The notes under the pieces are model-generated. The model was not told where the DNA came from. It saw only the letters and a list, made by a program, of their open reading frames with translations, and ran no database searches. A program made the translations under genes and the position numbers. Positions 8,084 to 15,990 of a stretch of 33,915 bases of DNA are shown here, piece after piece. The stretch covers positions 1 to 33,915 of the forward strand of contig JBPBQE010000215.1 of the NCBI GenBank assembly GCA_050954595.1, written 5' to 3'. This DNA is from JAVVHH01 sp050954595 (GTDB lineage: Bacteria; Pseudomonadota; Alphaproteobacteria; Acetobacterales; Acetobacteraceae). Within the stretch, counting starts at the first letter, position 1. Each line of letters starts with the position of its first letter.

Positions 8084-8124
8084 GGGCTCAGCTATTCTCC
8101 GGATGGCGAGCGGCACTCATGGCG

Positions 8125-9024
8125 CTATGGCAGGCAAGCCGCAACCCTTTCGAGTGAAAGGTCAGCCAAGTTTGCCTCGCGCAGCACCGTCACACTGCCC
8201 GGGACCGGACCCCGCGGTGCCGCATGGCCGGGGTTCGAGCGCGCCGAGAACAACGCGATGCACGGGCAGCCGACCGCGGCGGCCAAATGGACCGTCCCGG
8301 TATCGTTGCCCACCGCCAGCGAGGCCCGCGCCGACAGCCCGCCAAGGTCGAACAGGTCCGTTTGCCCCGTGAGGTCGATCGCCTCCGGACACGCCGCGCG
8401 GATGATCGCGCCCAGATCGCCTTCCGCCGCGGTCCCGATCACCACCGGCACGACACCTCGCTCGGCAATCAGACGTGCCAGCGCGCCGAACCTCTCCGTC
8501 GGCCAGCGCTTCTCCGGCAGATGCGGCGAACAGCCCGGTGCCAGCAGCGCATACGGCTCCGGCATCGCCGGCCCTCCCACGGTGAACCATTGGAGGTCGG
8601 CGGCCGGGAAGTCGCGCACCCCCGCCATCACCAACTGGCTCCGCAGTCGCTCCGCATTGTGCATGCGGTCGCGCGCCCCGTTGGTGTGCGGGTGCGATGC
8701 TCCGCGCGCGATGCCGGACCAGGGTGGCCGTCCCGCTAGCAGAAAATACCGCCCGGACCGGCCCGACGTCTGTAGGTCGTAGACGAAATCGAACCCCTGC
8801 AGCATCCGCCGCACCCGCAACACGCCCGGCACGTTGAGCCAACCCGGCCGCGCATCGATCAGCACGCGATTGAACCACGGCGACCGCTCGCCCAGCCCGG
8901 CGAACGGCGCCGTCGTCAGCAGCGTGATGTGCTCGTGGGGATGACGCGCGCGGATCGCCTCAAAAGCGTCGAACGCCTGCACGAAATCACCCAGCGCCCC
9001 CAGCTTGATGACGAGGATGTTCAC
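8125..9024 (-). CDS. Family 9 glycosyltransferase (heptosyltransferase-like)
   Basis: The 299-residue product begins with the GT9 signature NILVIKLGALGDFVQAFDAF and ends with the nucleotide-sugar-binding region VGNDTGTVHLAAAVGCP, then ALFSARSNPGHAAPRG. The family (ADP-heptose:LPS heptosyltransferases and relatives) adds sugars to the lipopolysaccharide core at the cytoplasmic face of the inner membrane. Whether heptose is the real donor is unknown. The start is a GTG at 9024, five bases after the stop of the family 4 glycosyltransferase, because the longer open frame beyond it merely overlaps that gene. The two glycosyltransferases thus form an operon that appears to read on toward thrS. Confidence 0.88.
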   Translation of the reverse strand: MNILVIKLGALGDFVQAFDAFEAIRARHPHEHITLLTTAPFAGLGERSPWFNRVLIDARPGWLNVPGVLRVRRMLQGFDFVYDLQTSGRSGRYFLLAGRPPWSGIARGASHPHTNGARDRMHNAERLRSQLVMAGVRDFPAADLQWFTVGGPAMPEPYALLAPGCSPHLPEKRWPTERFGALARLIAERGVVPVVIGTAAEGDLGAIIRAACPEAIDLTGQTDLFDLGGLSARASLAVGNDTGTVHLAAAVGCPCIALFSARSNPGHAAPRGPVPGSVTVLREANLADLSLERVAACLP

Positions 9025-9029
9025 TTTAA

Positions 9030-10172
9030 CTACTTGGCCAGCAGCTCGGCATACACCGCCAGCGTCGCCCGCTGCATCGCCGCGGTCGTATAGCGCGCCA
9101 GCACCGCCTGCCGCGCCAGTTCTCCCACCCGGTCCCGCTCGGCCGCCGGCAGCGCCAGCACGCGATCGATCGCGGCGGCCAGCGCCACCGGGTCGCCCGG
9201 GGTAACGCGCCAGCCGGTCCGTCCATGCTGCACGGTCTCGGCCGCGCCGCCATGATCGCTGGCGACCACCGGCCGCCGCATCGCCTGCGCCTCGATCACG
9301 GTGCGGCCGAACCCCTCGGGCTCGATCGATGCATTGACCACCACGTCGGCCAGCGCCAGCCCGGCCGGCATGTCGTCGCACGTGCCCACGAACTTGATCC
9401 GACTCTGGACGCCGAGCGCCGCTGCCCTGGCATGCAGCTGCGACACATAACGGTCGCGGTCATGCAACGGCCCGGCGACGATGCAGACCAGCCCGGGCGT
9501 CCGCAGGAACCGCAGCGCCTGGATCAGAACTTCCTGCCCTTTCCAGCGGGACAGCCGGCCCGGCAGCAGCACGATCTTCTGCTCGGGCTGCACGTCCCAC
9601 GCCGCCCGCAATGCCTCGATCCGCCGAAGCGGCAGCGTGTCCGGATCGAACAACAGCGGATCGACCCCGCGCGGGATCAGCCGGATCCGGCTGGAGGACA
9701 CGCCGTGCCGCTCTTGGAGCAGCTCGGCGATGAAATGGCTGATCGCGATCACGCGCTCGCCCCGTGCCATGACAGCGTTGTAGGCCCGCTTGCCCGGGGT
9801 GCTCTCGTCGTAAGGGGCATGATAGGTCGTCACGAAATGCGTACCGGCCTTTTTGGCTGCGAGCGCAGCGGACCAGGCCGGCGCGCGCGAGCGGGCATGC
9901 ACCAGTTCGACGCCCTCCGCCCGGATCAGCCGCACGAGATGGCCGACGTTGCGCCAGATGCGCACCGGGTTCTTGCTCGCCAATGGCAGGATGAGATGTC
10001 GTCCGCCGGCCTCGGCCACCGCAGGCTCGAAGCGGCCACCGGCACTGGCCACCAGCGCCGTGCCGCCGGCGCGCGCGATGGCCTCGACCATCTCGATCGT
10101 TCCGCGCTCCACTCCCCCACTGCCGAGGGAGGGCACCACTTGTAGGATCACGGCGCCGGATGGGAGGGGCAT
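9030..10172 (-). CDS. Family 4 glycosyltransferase
   Basis: A 380-residue GT-B glycosyltransferase. The N-terminal half has ILQVVPSLGSGGVERGTIEM (acceptor-side glycine loop) and HARSRAPAWSA. The C-terminal half has LLPGRLSRWKGQEVLI and the donor-binding region IEPEGFGRTVIEAQAMRRPVVA, whose paired glutamates are the retaining-transferase signature, followed by GGAAETV. It is likely to build lipopolysaccharide core or another surface glycan. The start is set at the ATG at 10172 because it sits directly before the first conserved strand; the frame stays open upstream to 10304 but would run into the divergent LysE gene. Only 47 bases separate the two divergent genes. Sugar specificity cannot be read. 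Confidence 0.92.
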   Translation of the reverse strand: MPLPSGAVILQVVPSLGSGGVERGTIEMVEAIARAGGTALVASAGGRFEPAVAEAGGRHLILPLASKNPVRIWRNVGHLVRLIRAEGVELVHARSRAPAWSAALAAKKAGTHFVTTYHAPYDESTPGKRAYNAVMARGERVIAISHFIAELLQERHGVSSSRIRLIPRGVDPLLFDPDTLPLRRIEALRAAWDVQPEQKIVLLPGRLSRWKGQEVLIQALRFLRTPGLVCIVAGPLHDRDRYVSQLHARAAALGVQSRIKFVGTCDDMPAGLALADVVVNASIEPEGFGRTVIEAQAMRRPVVASDHGGAAETVQHGRTGWRVTPGDPVALAAAIDRVLALPAAERDRVGELARQAVLARYTTAAMQRATLAVYAELLAK

Positions 10173-10219
10173 CCCGGCGCCTATACCATGCCGGGCCGCC
10201 TGGTCTAGCGTGCGCGGCG

Positions 10220-10825
10220 ATGACCGCTGAGCAGATCGCCTGGTTCGGCTCGGTTGCTGCCTTCGCGCTCGCGATGGCAGCGACGCCGGGGCCCAACAAC
10301 GCAATGGTGGCCGCCTCCGGCGCGCGGTTCGGCATCAACCGCACGCTGCCGCATTTGCTGGGCATCACGCTCGGCTTCCCGGTCATGTTGCTGGCAGTTG
10401 CGATCGGCGCCGGGCAGATCCTGGCGGCCACTCCCTGGCTGCACACGATCCTGCGCTGGGTCGGCACGGCCTACATCCTGTGGCTGGCCTGGACGATCGC
10501 CCGGCCGCACCCGCCAGCGGCGTCGGAGCCGCGGCGTCGACCGCTCGGCCTGCTCCCGGCGGCCTTGTTCCAGTGGGTCAACCCGAAAGCCTGGATCATC
10601 GCGGTCAGCGCCGTGGTGACCTACACCGGCGAGGGCGCGCCCTTGGCCCAGACGCTGGTCATGGCCGCGATATTCGGCGTCGTCACCTTCCCGGCCGTCC
10701 TGTTCTGGACGATCGTCGGCGCCGGTGCCGCCCGGATCCTGCGGACCGACCGCGCACTGCGCCGTTTCGATCTGGTCATGGCGGTGCTGCTGGTGGCATC
10801 GCTGATCCCGATCCTGTTCGAATAG
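10220..10825 (+). CDS. LysE family translocator
   Basis: A 201-residue inner-membrane protein with about six hydrophobic segments and the LysE/RhtB family pattern: an N-terminal FALAMAATPGPNNAMVAASGARFG loop, GITLGFPVMLLAVAIGAG, an AYILWLAWTIARP segment, FQWVNPKAWIIAVSA and a final helix. Members export amino acids or related small molecules using the proton gradient. The ATG at 10220 is preferred over an upstream in-frame start at 10160, as the family begins with a short hydrophilic stretch before the first helix. An alpha/beta hydrolase gene follows after ten bases, so the two may be co-transcribed. The exported substrate is unknown. Confidence 0.9.
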   Translation: MTAEQIAWFGSVAAFALAMAATPGPNNAMVAASGARFGINRTLPHLLGITLGFPVMLLAVAIGAGQILAATPWLHTILRWVGTAYILWLAWTIARPHPPAASEPRRRPLGLLPAALFQWVNPKAWIIAVSAVVTYTGEGAPLAQTLVMAAIFGVVTFPAVLFWTIVGAGAARILRTDRALRRFDLVMAVLLVASLIPILFE

Positions 10826-10835
10826 GAGACTTGAG

Positions 10836-11585
10836 ATGCCGAACGGCCGCACCCAGCGCGATGGCGTGGACCTCGCCTGGAGCCTCACGCCCGGCGACGG
10901 GCCGACGACGGTATTCCTGCCGGGGTTCCGCAGCGACATGAACGGGTCCAAGGCACTCGAGACCGACGCCTTCTGCCAGCGCAACGGGCTCGCGTGTCTC
11001 CGGCTCGACTATTCCGGGCACGGCGTCAGTGGTGGCCGCTTCGAGGATGGCACGGTCGGGCGCTGGTGCGACGACGCCCTGTTCCTGATCGACCAGCATA
11101 CGGAGGGCGACCTCGTCCTCGTCGGCTCCAGCATGGGCGGCTGGATCGCGCTGCTGCTGGCGCTTTTGCGGCCGGACCGGGTCATCGGCCTGGTCGGCAT
11201 CGCCGCCGCACCGGACTTCACCGAAACGTTGATGTGGGCGGCCATGACCGACGGCGAGCGCGACATCCTGCTGCGCGACGGCGTGCTGCTGACCCCGAGC
11301 CAATACGGCGCGCCGGTGCCGGTGACGTCGGCCCTTATCGAGGACGGGCGCACGCACCTGCTCCTGGACCGCCCAATCGCCCTCAACCTTCCGGTACGTC
11401 TCCTTCACGGCCAGCAGGACCCGGATGTCCCGTGGCAGACCGCAATACGGCTGGCCGAGCGACTGGAAACGGATGACGTCCAAATCACCCTGATCAAGGA
11501 CGGCGATCACCGGCTCTCGCGACCCGGCGACCTCGCCCTACTCCGGCACAGCCTCGCCGCGCTCCTGCTCGAGGATGGCGCGTAA
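10836..11585 (+). CDS. Alpha/beta hydrolase (ABHD10-like)
   Basis: The 249-residue product has the alpha/beta hydrolase triad: Ser99 in the nucleophile elbow GSSMG (97-101), Asp195 in LLHGQQDPDVP and His225 in KDGDHRLSRP. The N-terminal FLPGFRSDMNGSKA and LRLDYSGHGVSGGRF segments resemble bacterial relatives of ABHD10-type thioesterases, so an esterase or acyl-thioesterase activity is likely; the substrate is unknown. The ribosome site AGGAGA is eight bases before the ATG. It follows the exporter gene by ten bases. The last 48 bases overlap the 3' end of the convergent epimerase-like gene. Confidence 0.9.
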   Translation: MPNGRTQRDGVDLAWSLTPGDGPTTVFLPGFRSDMNGSKALETDAFCQRNGLACLRLDYSGHGVSGGRFEDGTVGRWCDDALFLIDQHTEGDLVLVGSSMGGWIALLLALLRPDRVIGLVGIAAAPDFTETLMWAAMTDGERDILLRDGVLLTPSQYGAPVPVTSALIEDGRTHLLLDRPIALNLPVRLLHGQQDPDVPWQTAIRLAERLETDDVQITLIKDGDHRLSRPGDLALLRHSLAALLLEDGA

Positions 11586-12428
11586 CCCTTCCCGGTAGGT
11601 TGGATACCGCCAAGTGATGCCAAGCGCCGCCTGGGTGAGGCGGCTGGCGACCTGGCGGTTCTCCGCCCAGAAGCTGGCGCCCATGGGCGACATATCGCGC
11701 ACCGCCTCCTCGAACGGCACCAGCGGCGGCGGCGGCAACCCGATCAGCCGCGCCGCCTCCGCCGTCGCCTCCGCGCTCTCGACCGGCAGGTCGTCGTTCA
11801 AGTTCAGCACCCGCACACCGGGTTCCCGCGTCTGGCCCATGGCCGCGAGCACGGCGGTGGCGATGTCGTCGCGATGGATGCGGCCAAATCGATGCCCGGG
11901 CTTGTCGACCCGGCGGCCGCGGCCTGCCCTGATCTCGGCAAAAGGCGACCGGCTCGGCCCATAGATCCCGGCAACCCTGAACAGATCCACCGCGCAGCGC
12001 CCAAAGGCGGCACTCCATTGCCGCTCCGCGTCGAGCCGTTTGGTTCCACGCGGACCCGTCGGCGCCGGCGGCGTCGTCTCGTCGACCCAGCCGCCGCCAC
12101 GGTCGCCATAGACTCCGGTGGTCGACAGCATGCCGGCCCAATGCAGCGATGGGGCGGCGGCCAGCGCGGCCTGGTGGCGGGCGAGTGCCGGGTCGCCGTG
12201 CTCGTCGGGTGCTGCGGTTTCGAGGATGTGCGTGGCAGCGGCGATGGCGTCGGCGGCGGCATCGAACGCGATCAGCTCGACGCCGTGCGGCGGCTGCTTG
12301 CCCTGCGGCGTGCGGCTGGTGGCGATGACTCGGTATCCTGCCGCGACCGCGCTAGCGGCGATCGCAGTTCCGCAATAGCCGAGGCCAAATACCAGCAGAC
12401 AGCCTACTTTGTTTGCCGGTGGCGCCAT
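11538..12428 (-). CDS. NAD(P)-dependent epimerase/dehydratase-like protein (YeeZ type)
   Basis: The 296-residue product is an extended, atypical SDR. The dinucleotide-binding loop reads VFGLGYCGTAIA (Gly15, Gly17, Gly20). LSTTGVYGDRGGGWVDE supplies the region of the catalytic Thr/Tyr, and LFRVAGIYGPSRSP and RIHRDDIATAVLAAM complete the substrate-side landmarks. Length fits the family, which includes bacterial YeeZ proteins of unknown substrate. The ATG at 12428 is chosen as it lies just before the Rossmann fold; an ATG at 12458 is also in frame but overlaps the divergent gene more. Its 3' end overlaps the hydrolase gene by 48 bases. Confidence 0.85.
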   Translation of the reverse strand: MAPPANKVGCLLVFGLGYCGTAIAASAVAAGYRVIATSRTPQGKQPPHGVELIAFDAAADAIAAATHILETAAPDEHGDPALARHQAALAAAPSLHWAGMLSTTGVYGDRGGGWVDETTPPAPTGPRGTKRLDAERQWSAAFGRCAVDLFRVAGIYGPSRSPFAEIRAGRGRRVDKPGHRFGRIHRDDIATAVLAAMGQTREPGVRVLNLNDDLPVESAEATAEAARLIGLPPPPLVPFEEAVRDMSPMGASFWAENRQVASRLTQAALGITWRYPTYREGLRAILEQERGEAVPE

Positions 12429-12450
12429 GGTCCTGTATCCTACTCTCGTC

Positions 12451-13284
12451 ATGGTCAATCGGATGCTGATGCTTGGCGCGACGGTGGCGCTCGGGCTGGC
12501 CGTCGCAGGCGGTGCGATTTGGTGGAACTATCCATCCGCCCAATCGGAAAGTGCGCCCGATGACGACCTGCCGGTTCCGCCGGTCCCTCCGCGTATCGCC
12601 GAGGGCGAGGACTACGACAAGTGCCTTTCGATGGTCCAGAACGACCCGAGCGGAGCCTTTACCTTTGCCGACACCTGGCAGGCCGCCGGCGGCGGCGCGG
12701 GCGCGATCCATTGCCGGGCTTTGGCCGAAATCGAACTGGGCGATCCGGAGGAAGGTGCCGCGCTGCTGGATCAACTCGGCGACCAGACCACGGCCGCCGC
12801 GCCGGCAGCCCGTGCCACGATCCTCGGCCAGGCCGGGCAGGCGTGGATGATGGCCAACACACCGCAACATGCCTACGATTCGGCAACCAAAGCCCTTGCA
12901 TTGTTGCCGGACGACCCCGACCTGCTGATCGATCGGGCGATCGCGAGCAGCAGCCTGGAACATTACGCAGAGGCTGACGACGATCTCTTCCGTGCCTTGG
13001 ATATCGATCCGCGGCGAGGCGACGCCCTGGTGCTCCGTGCCGCCGCCCGTCGTCATCTCGAACATCTCGACCTTGCGTCCGCGGACGTAGAGCGAGCCCT
13101 CGAGTTGGATCCCGAAGACCCCGATGCCTTTCTCGAACGTGGTATCCTCCGGCAGCGGCGCGGCAACGTGTCCGGTGCCCGCGCGGATTGGGAGCGCGCG
13201 ATCAAGCTCTCGCCCGATACGGCCACCGGCGATCTGGCGCAGCAAAATCTCGCGCTGCTGGAGGCCGGGCCCGAACGGCGCTAA
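12451..13284 (+). CDS. Membrane-anchored tetratricopeptide repeat protein
   Basis: The 277-residue product has an N-terminal membrane anchor or signal (about 5-25, LMLGATVALGLAVAGGAIWW), an acidic proline-rich linker (DDDLPVPPVPP), then helical repeats to the end. Several TPR units are recognisable, for example AYDSATKALALLPDDPDLLIDRA, the ADDDLFRALDIDPRRGDALVLRA unit and ASADVERALELDPEDPDAFLERG. The repeats would face the periplasm and bind a partner protein. No enzymatic motif is present. The ATG at 12451 is the best start since the anchor follows at once; ATG 12427 and TTG 12409 are in frame too. It is transcribed away from the epimerase gene. Confidence 0.8.
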   Translation: MVNRMLMLGATVALGLAVAGGAIWWNYPSAQSESAPDDDLPVPPVPPRIAEGEDYDKCLSMVQNDPSGAFTFADTWQAAGGGAGAIHCRALAEIELGDPEEGAALLDQLGDQTTAAAPAARATILGQAGQAWMMANTPQHAYDSATKALALLPDDPDLLIDRAIASSSLEHYAEADDDLFRALDIDPRRGDALVLRAAARRHLEHLDLASADVERALELDPEDPDAFLERGILRQRRGNVSGARADWERAIKLSPDTATGDLAQQNLALLEAGPERR

Positions 13285-13332
13285 ACCGGCGCCGGTCGCA
13301 CCACCAAACACCAACATCCTGGAGTAAGAGTT

Positions 13333-13695
13333 ATGGCCGCCTTTAAAGGCAGCACGTTCAAAGACCGCGCTGAAGCGGCAGCATCAGCCAAGAAGGTGTT
13401 GCTGGATTCTTTCAAAACCCGAACCCCCGCAGACGATCCAGGCTTGATGGCGCGTCAGGCCGCGCGCAGCGAAGTCGTCAGAGCCCGCGAAGCGCGCTCT
13501 GCCGAACGGTCGCGCATCAAGGAAGAGGAAGAAGCGCGCCGCAAGATCGAGGAAGCGGCTCGCTTGAAGTTCGAAGCGGAAGAAGCCGAGCGCAAGGCGA
13601 TCGAATCCGCCGCCCGCGACGAGCAGATCCGCAACGAGCGCAAGGCCGCGCGCGACGAGCGTTACGCCGCCCGCAAGGCCCGCCGCGGCAAGTAG
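13333..13695 (+). CDS. DUF6481 family protein
   Basis: A 120-residue, extremely charged protein. It starts MAAFKGSTFKDRAEAAASAKKVLLDSFKTR and continues as one predicted long helix made almost only of Ala, Glu, Lys, Arg and Ile, ending basic (ARKARRGK). This matches the DUF6481 family of alphaproteobacteria, whose role is unknown. The composition suggests a soluble single alpha-helix or coiled coil that may bind nucleic acid or ribosomes; that is inference. GGAG lies ten bases before the ATG. A perfect 12-bp palindrome (13285-13296) stands in the short gap before it. The gene ends one base from the stop of the convergent phosphodiesterase gene. Confidence 0.85.
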   Translation: MAAFKGSTFKDRAEAAASAKKVLLDSFKTRTPADDPGLMARQAARSEVVRAREARSAERSRIKEEEEARRKIEEAARLKFEAEEAERKAIESAARDEQIRNERKAARDERYAARKARRGK

Positions 13696-13696
13696 G

Positions 13697-14551
13697 TCAT
13701 CCGATGGCCGGACGCAGCGTCAGCGCGCGATCCGGCCAGTCGGTGATCAATCCATCCACGCCCCATGCAATCAGCCGCCGCATGTCGGTGACCTCGTTGA
13801 CCGTCCATGGGATCACGCGAAGGCCAAGGCCGTGAGCGCGCGTGAGCAATGCCTCGGTCAGATCCGCATGGAATGGCGTCCATAGGCCGCCACCCTCCTC
13901 GGCAATCGCGTCCGGCACTGAGTTCATGGTCGTTGGGGCATCCGGCAAGCCCCGCCAGAGCGATGCCGCGCGGACGGTCGCTGCCTCCGTCAACCAACCG
14001 CAGGCGATCTCCGGCCGGGTTCGGCGCACGTGGCGAGGCGCCCGCCAATCGAACGACTGAATCGTCACTGTATTGGCAACACCCGCGGCATCGACGGCGT
14101 GCAACGTTCGCTCGACCATCTCCTCTGGCGTTACGGTCCACTCCGGATGCGCAGGCATGAGCTTCAGCTCGATATTGAAGCGCATGGCCGGGAACAGCCG
14201 CAACACGGCGTCGAGTGTCGGAATGCGAGCGCCATCGCTGGGCATCTGGCTGGCATAGGTGGCCGCATAAGCGCTACCGGGCTTGAGCCGACCAACATCG
14301 TAGCCGGCCAACTCAGCCACAGTCAGGTCGCGGATGAGGGGCCCTGTCTTCGACAGCCAGGTGCCGTCGGCCTCCCGCGTCGTGTTGGGATTGAGCGCGG
14401 GGTCATGATGCACGACGGGCACGCCGTCGCGGGTAATCGCGATGTCGATCTCGAAACTGGCCAGCCCGAGACGGACCGCCAATTTCAACCCTTCGAGGGT
14501 ATTCTCCGGAAACAAGCCGCGCGCAAACCGATGCCCCTGAAGATCGAACAT
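13697..14551 (-). CDS. Glycerophosphodiester phosphodiesterase
   Basis: The 284-residue product carries the GDPD TIM-barrel motifs: GHRFARGLFPENT (His7, Arg8, Glu16 region), FEIDIAITRDGVPVVHHDP (metal-binding Glu/Asp and the second catalytic His), FNIELKL in mid-barrel and the C-terminal PWTVNE and GVDGLITDWPD. It hydrolyses glycerophosphodiesters to sn-glycerol 3-phosphate and an alcohol, with a divalent metal. No signal peptide is visible, so it is probably cytoplasmic, like UgpQ. It is the last of three minus-strand genes after the tartrate/malate dehydrogenase and the 82-residue unknown; 25 bases separate it from the latter. Confidence 0.92.
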   Translation of the reverse strand: MFDLQGHRFARGLFPENTLEGLKLAVRLGLASFEIDIAITRDGVPVVHHDPALNPNTTREADGTWLSKTGPLIRDLTVAELAGYDVGRLKPGSAYAATYASQMPSDGARIPTLDAVLRLFPAMRFNIELKLMPAHPEWTVTPEEMVERTLHAVDAAGVANTVTIQSFDWRAPRHVRRTRPEIACGWLTEAATVRAASLWRGLPDAPTTMNSVPDAIAEEGGGLWTPFHADLTEALLTRAHGLGLRVIPWTVNEVTDMRRLIAWGVDGLITDWPDRALTLRPAIG

Positions 14552-14576
14552 CAGATTTGCGGCAGCAGCCGTTACC

Positions 14577-14825
14577 CTAGCACTCGCAGCCCGGCGTCGG
14601 GCCGTTCTCGTTGCGCACCACGTGATGATCGATCCACTCCGCGACCAGGCGGCGCGCTTCGTTCAGCGATGCCTCCGGGTGGTGGATGCGATACAGCGTC
14701 GTGCAGGCCCCGAACGCATCCAGGTCTGCCGTTCCCATGACGCGCAACTCGCGATAGGCCGTAACCACGGCCCTTTCGCAACGTCGCCCAATCAAACTTG
14801 TTTCTCGGACCACCAGGCGCCTCAC
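14577..14825 (-). CDS. Hypothetical protein, 82 residues
   Basis: I do not recognise a family. The frame starts at a GTG 16 bases downstream of the dehydrogenase stop, with a weak ribosome site. The product is mixed helical, with RRCERAVVTAYRELR, a FGACTTLYRIHHPEA segment, EARRLVAEWIDHHVV and a C-terminal tail ending GCEC. It lies between two real genes on the same strand with short gaps and fills an otherwise empty interval, which supports it being translated. The frame is open further upstream into the dehydrogenase gene, but those residues look like shadow sequence. Paired histidines and the terminal cysteines could bind metal; this is conjecture. Confidence 0.6.
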   Translation of the reverse strand: MRRLVVRETSLIGRRCERAVVTAYRELRVMGTADLDAFGACTTLYRIHHPEASLNEARRLVAEWIDHHVVRNENGPTPGCEC

Positions 14826-14841
14826 ATCTTCGCTGGGATAT

Positions 14842-15912
14842 CTAGTGCGTCGAGACGAGTTCCGCCAGCGCTTTGCCGACTTCTTCGGTTCCCGCCTGTC
14901 CGCCCATGTCCCGCGTGCGCGGTCCACCTTCGCCCAACAAGGTCTCGATTGCCTTGACGATGCAGGCCGCAGCGTCCGTTTCGCCGAGGTGCTCGAGCAT
15001 CATCGCGCCGGACCAAACCTGCCCGATCGGGTTGCAGATGCCCTTGCCGGCGATGTCGGGCGCGGAACCATGCACCGGCTCGAACATGCTGGGATGCACG
15101 CGCTCGGGATTGATGTTGGCGCTTGGCGCGATGCCGATGCTGCCCGCCACGGCCGGACCGAGATCGCTGAGGATGTCGCCGAACAGGTTGCTGCCGACCA
15201 CGACGTCGAACCAATCCGGATGCTGCACGAACTGGGCGCACAGGATATCTATGTGGAACTGGTCGGTCTGAACGCCGGGGTAGTTCTTGGCCATTTCGGC
15301 GAAGCGCTCGTCCCAATACGGCATGGTAATGGTGATGCCGTTCGACTTGGTGGCCGAGGTGAGCTTGCGGCGGGGTCGGGTCATGGCGAGTTCGAAGGCG
15401 TATTTCAGGATCCGGTCGGTACCGTGCCGGCTGAACACGCTCTGCTGGGTCACGACCTCACGGTCGGTGCCTTCGTACATCCGGCCACCAGTGGCGGAAT
15501 ACTCGCCTTCGGTGTTTTCGCGGACGACGTAGAAATCGATGTCCTTCTCAGTGCGTCCGGCCAGAGGCGTCTTGGCACCCGGCATCAGGCGGCAGGGGCG
15601 GACGCTGGCATACTGGTCGAAGCCGCGTCGAATCGGGATCAGCAGGCCCCAGAGCGAGATATGGTCGGGCACGCCGGGCCAGCCGACGGCGCCGAGAAAT
15701 ACCGAGTCGTGCTGGCGGAGCTGGTCGAGGCCGTCGGCCGGCATCATCGCGCCGGTCTGGGCATATCGCTCGCAGGACCAATCGTAATCGGTCGTTTGCA
15801 GGGTGAAGCCGAAGCGTGTCGCCGCGGCCTCGAGCACGCGCAGTCCCTCGGGAACCGTCTCCTTGCCGATGCCATCTCCAGGCACGGCGGCGATCTTATA
15901 AGTGCGTTGCAT
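14842..15912 (-). CDS. Tartrate / D-malate dehydrogenase family protein
   Basis: A 356-residue member of the isocitrate/isopropylmalate dehydrogenase fold. It begins YKIAAVPGDGIGKETVPEGL. The segment LWGLLIPIRRGFDQYASVRP with RLMPG nearby and FYVVRENTEGEYS are typical of the tartrate dehydrogenase/decarboxylase and D-malate dehydrogenase branch rather than LeuB. The metal-binding region is GSNLFGDILSDLG and the cofactor region is FEPVHGSAPDIAGKGICNP. The reaction is NAD-linked oxidation, with decarboxylation, of a 2-hydroxyacid; the exact substrate among tartrate, D-malate or isopropylmalate is not fixed by sequence. GGGAG five bases before the ATG supports the start. It is transcribed away from pyrE across a 78-base gap. 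Confidence 0.9.
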   Translation of the reverse strand: MQRTYKIAAVPGDGIGKETVPEGLRVLEAAATRFGFTLQTTDYDWSCERYAQTGAMMPADGLDQLRQHDSVFLGAVGWPGVPDHISLWGLLIPIRRGFDQYASVRPCRLMPGAKTPLAGRTEKDIDFYVVRENTEGEYSATGGRMYEGTDREVVTQQSVFSRHGTDRILKYAFELAMTRPRRKLTSATKSNGITITMPYWDERFAEMAKNYPGVQTDQFHIDILCAQFVQHPDWFDVVVGSNLFGDILSDLGPAVAGSIGIAPSANINPERVHPSMFEPVHGSAPDIAGKGICNPIGQVWSGAMMLEHLGETDAAACIVKAIETLLGEGGPRTRDMGGQAGTEEVGKALAELVSTH

Positions 15913-15990
15913 TAGGCTCCCTTTCGCGGTGGCACATTGAACGGACTGTCCCTCTCGGTCTAGGACGGGGCAGAGGAAAAGGCGGATACG

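Noticed and set aside
6923..8782. Long plus-strand open frame of 619 codons opposite thrS
   Set aside because: Lies antisense to the clearly conserved thrS and glycosyltransferase genes, has no recognisable domain and the His/Arg/Gly-rich composition typical of shadows in GC-rich DNA.
13285..13296. Perfect palindrome as a transcription terminator
   Set aside because: It has no loop and no T run, so it is more likely a binding site or chance.
14842..15912. 3-isopropylmalate dehydrogenase (LeuB)
   Set aside because: The LWGLLIPIRRGFDQYASVRP region and overall pattern fit the tartrate/D-malate branch; no leuCD genes nearby.
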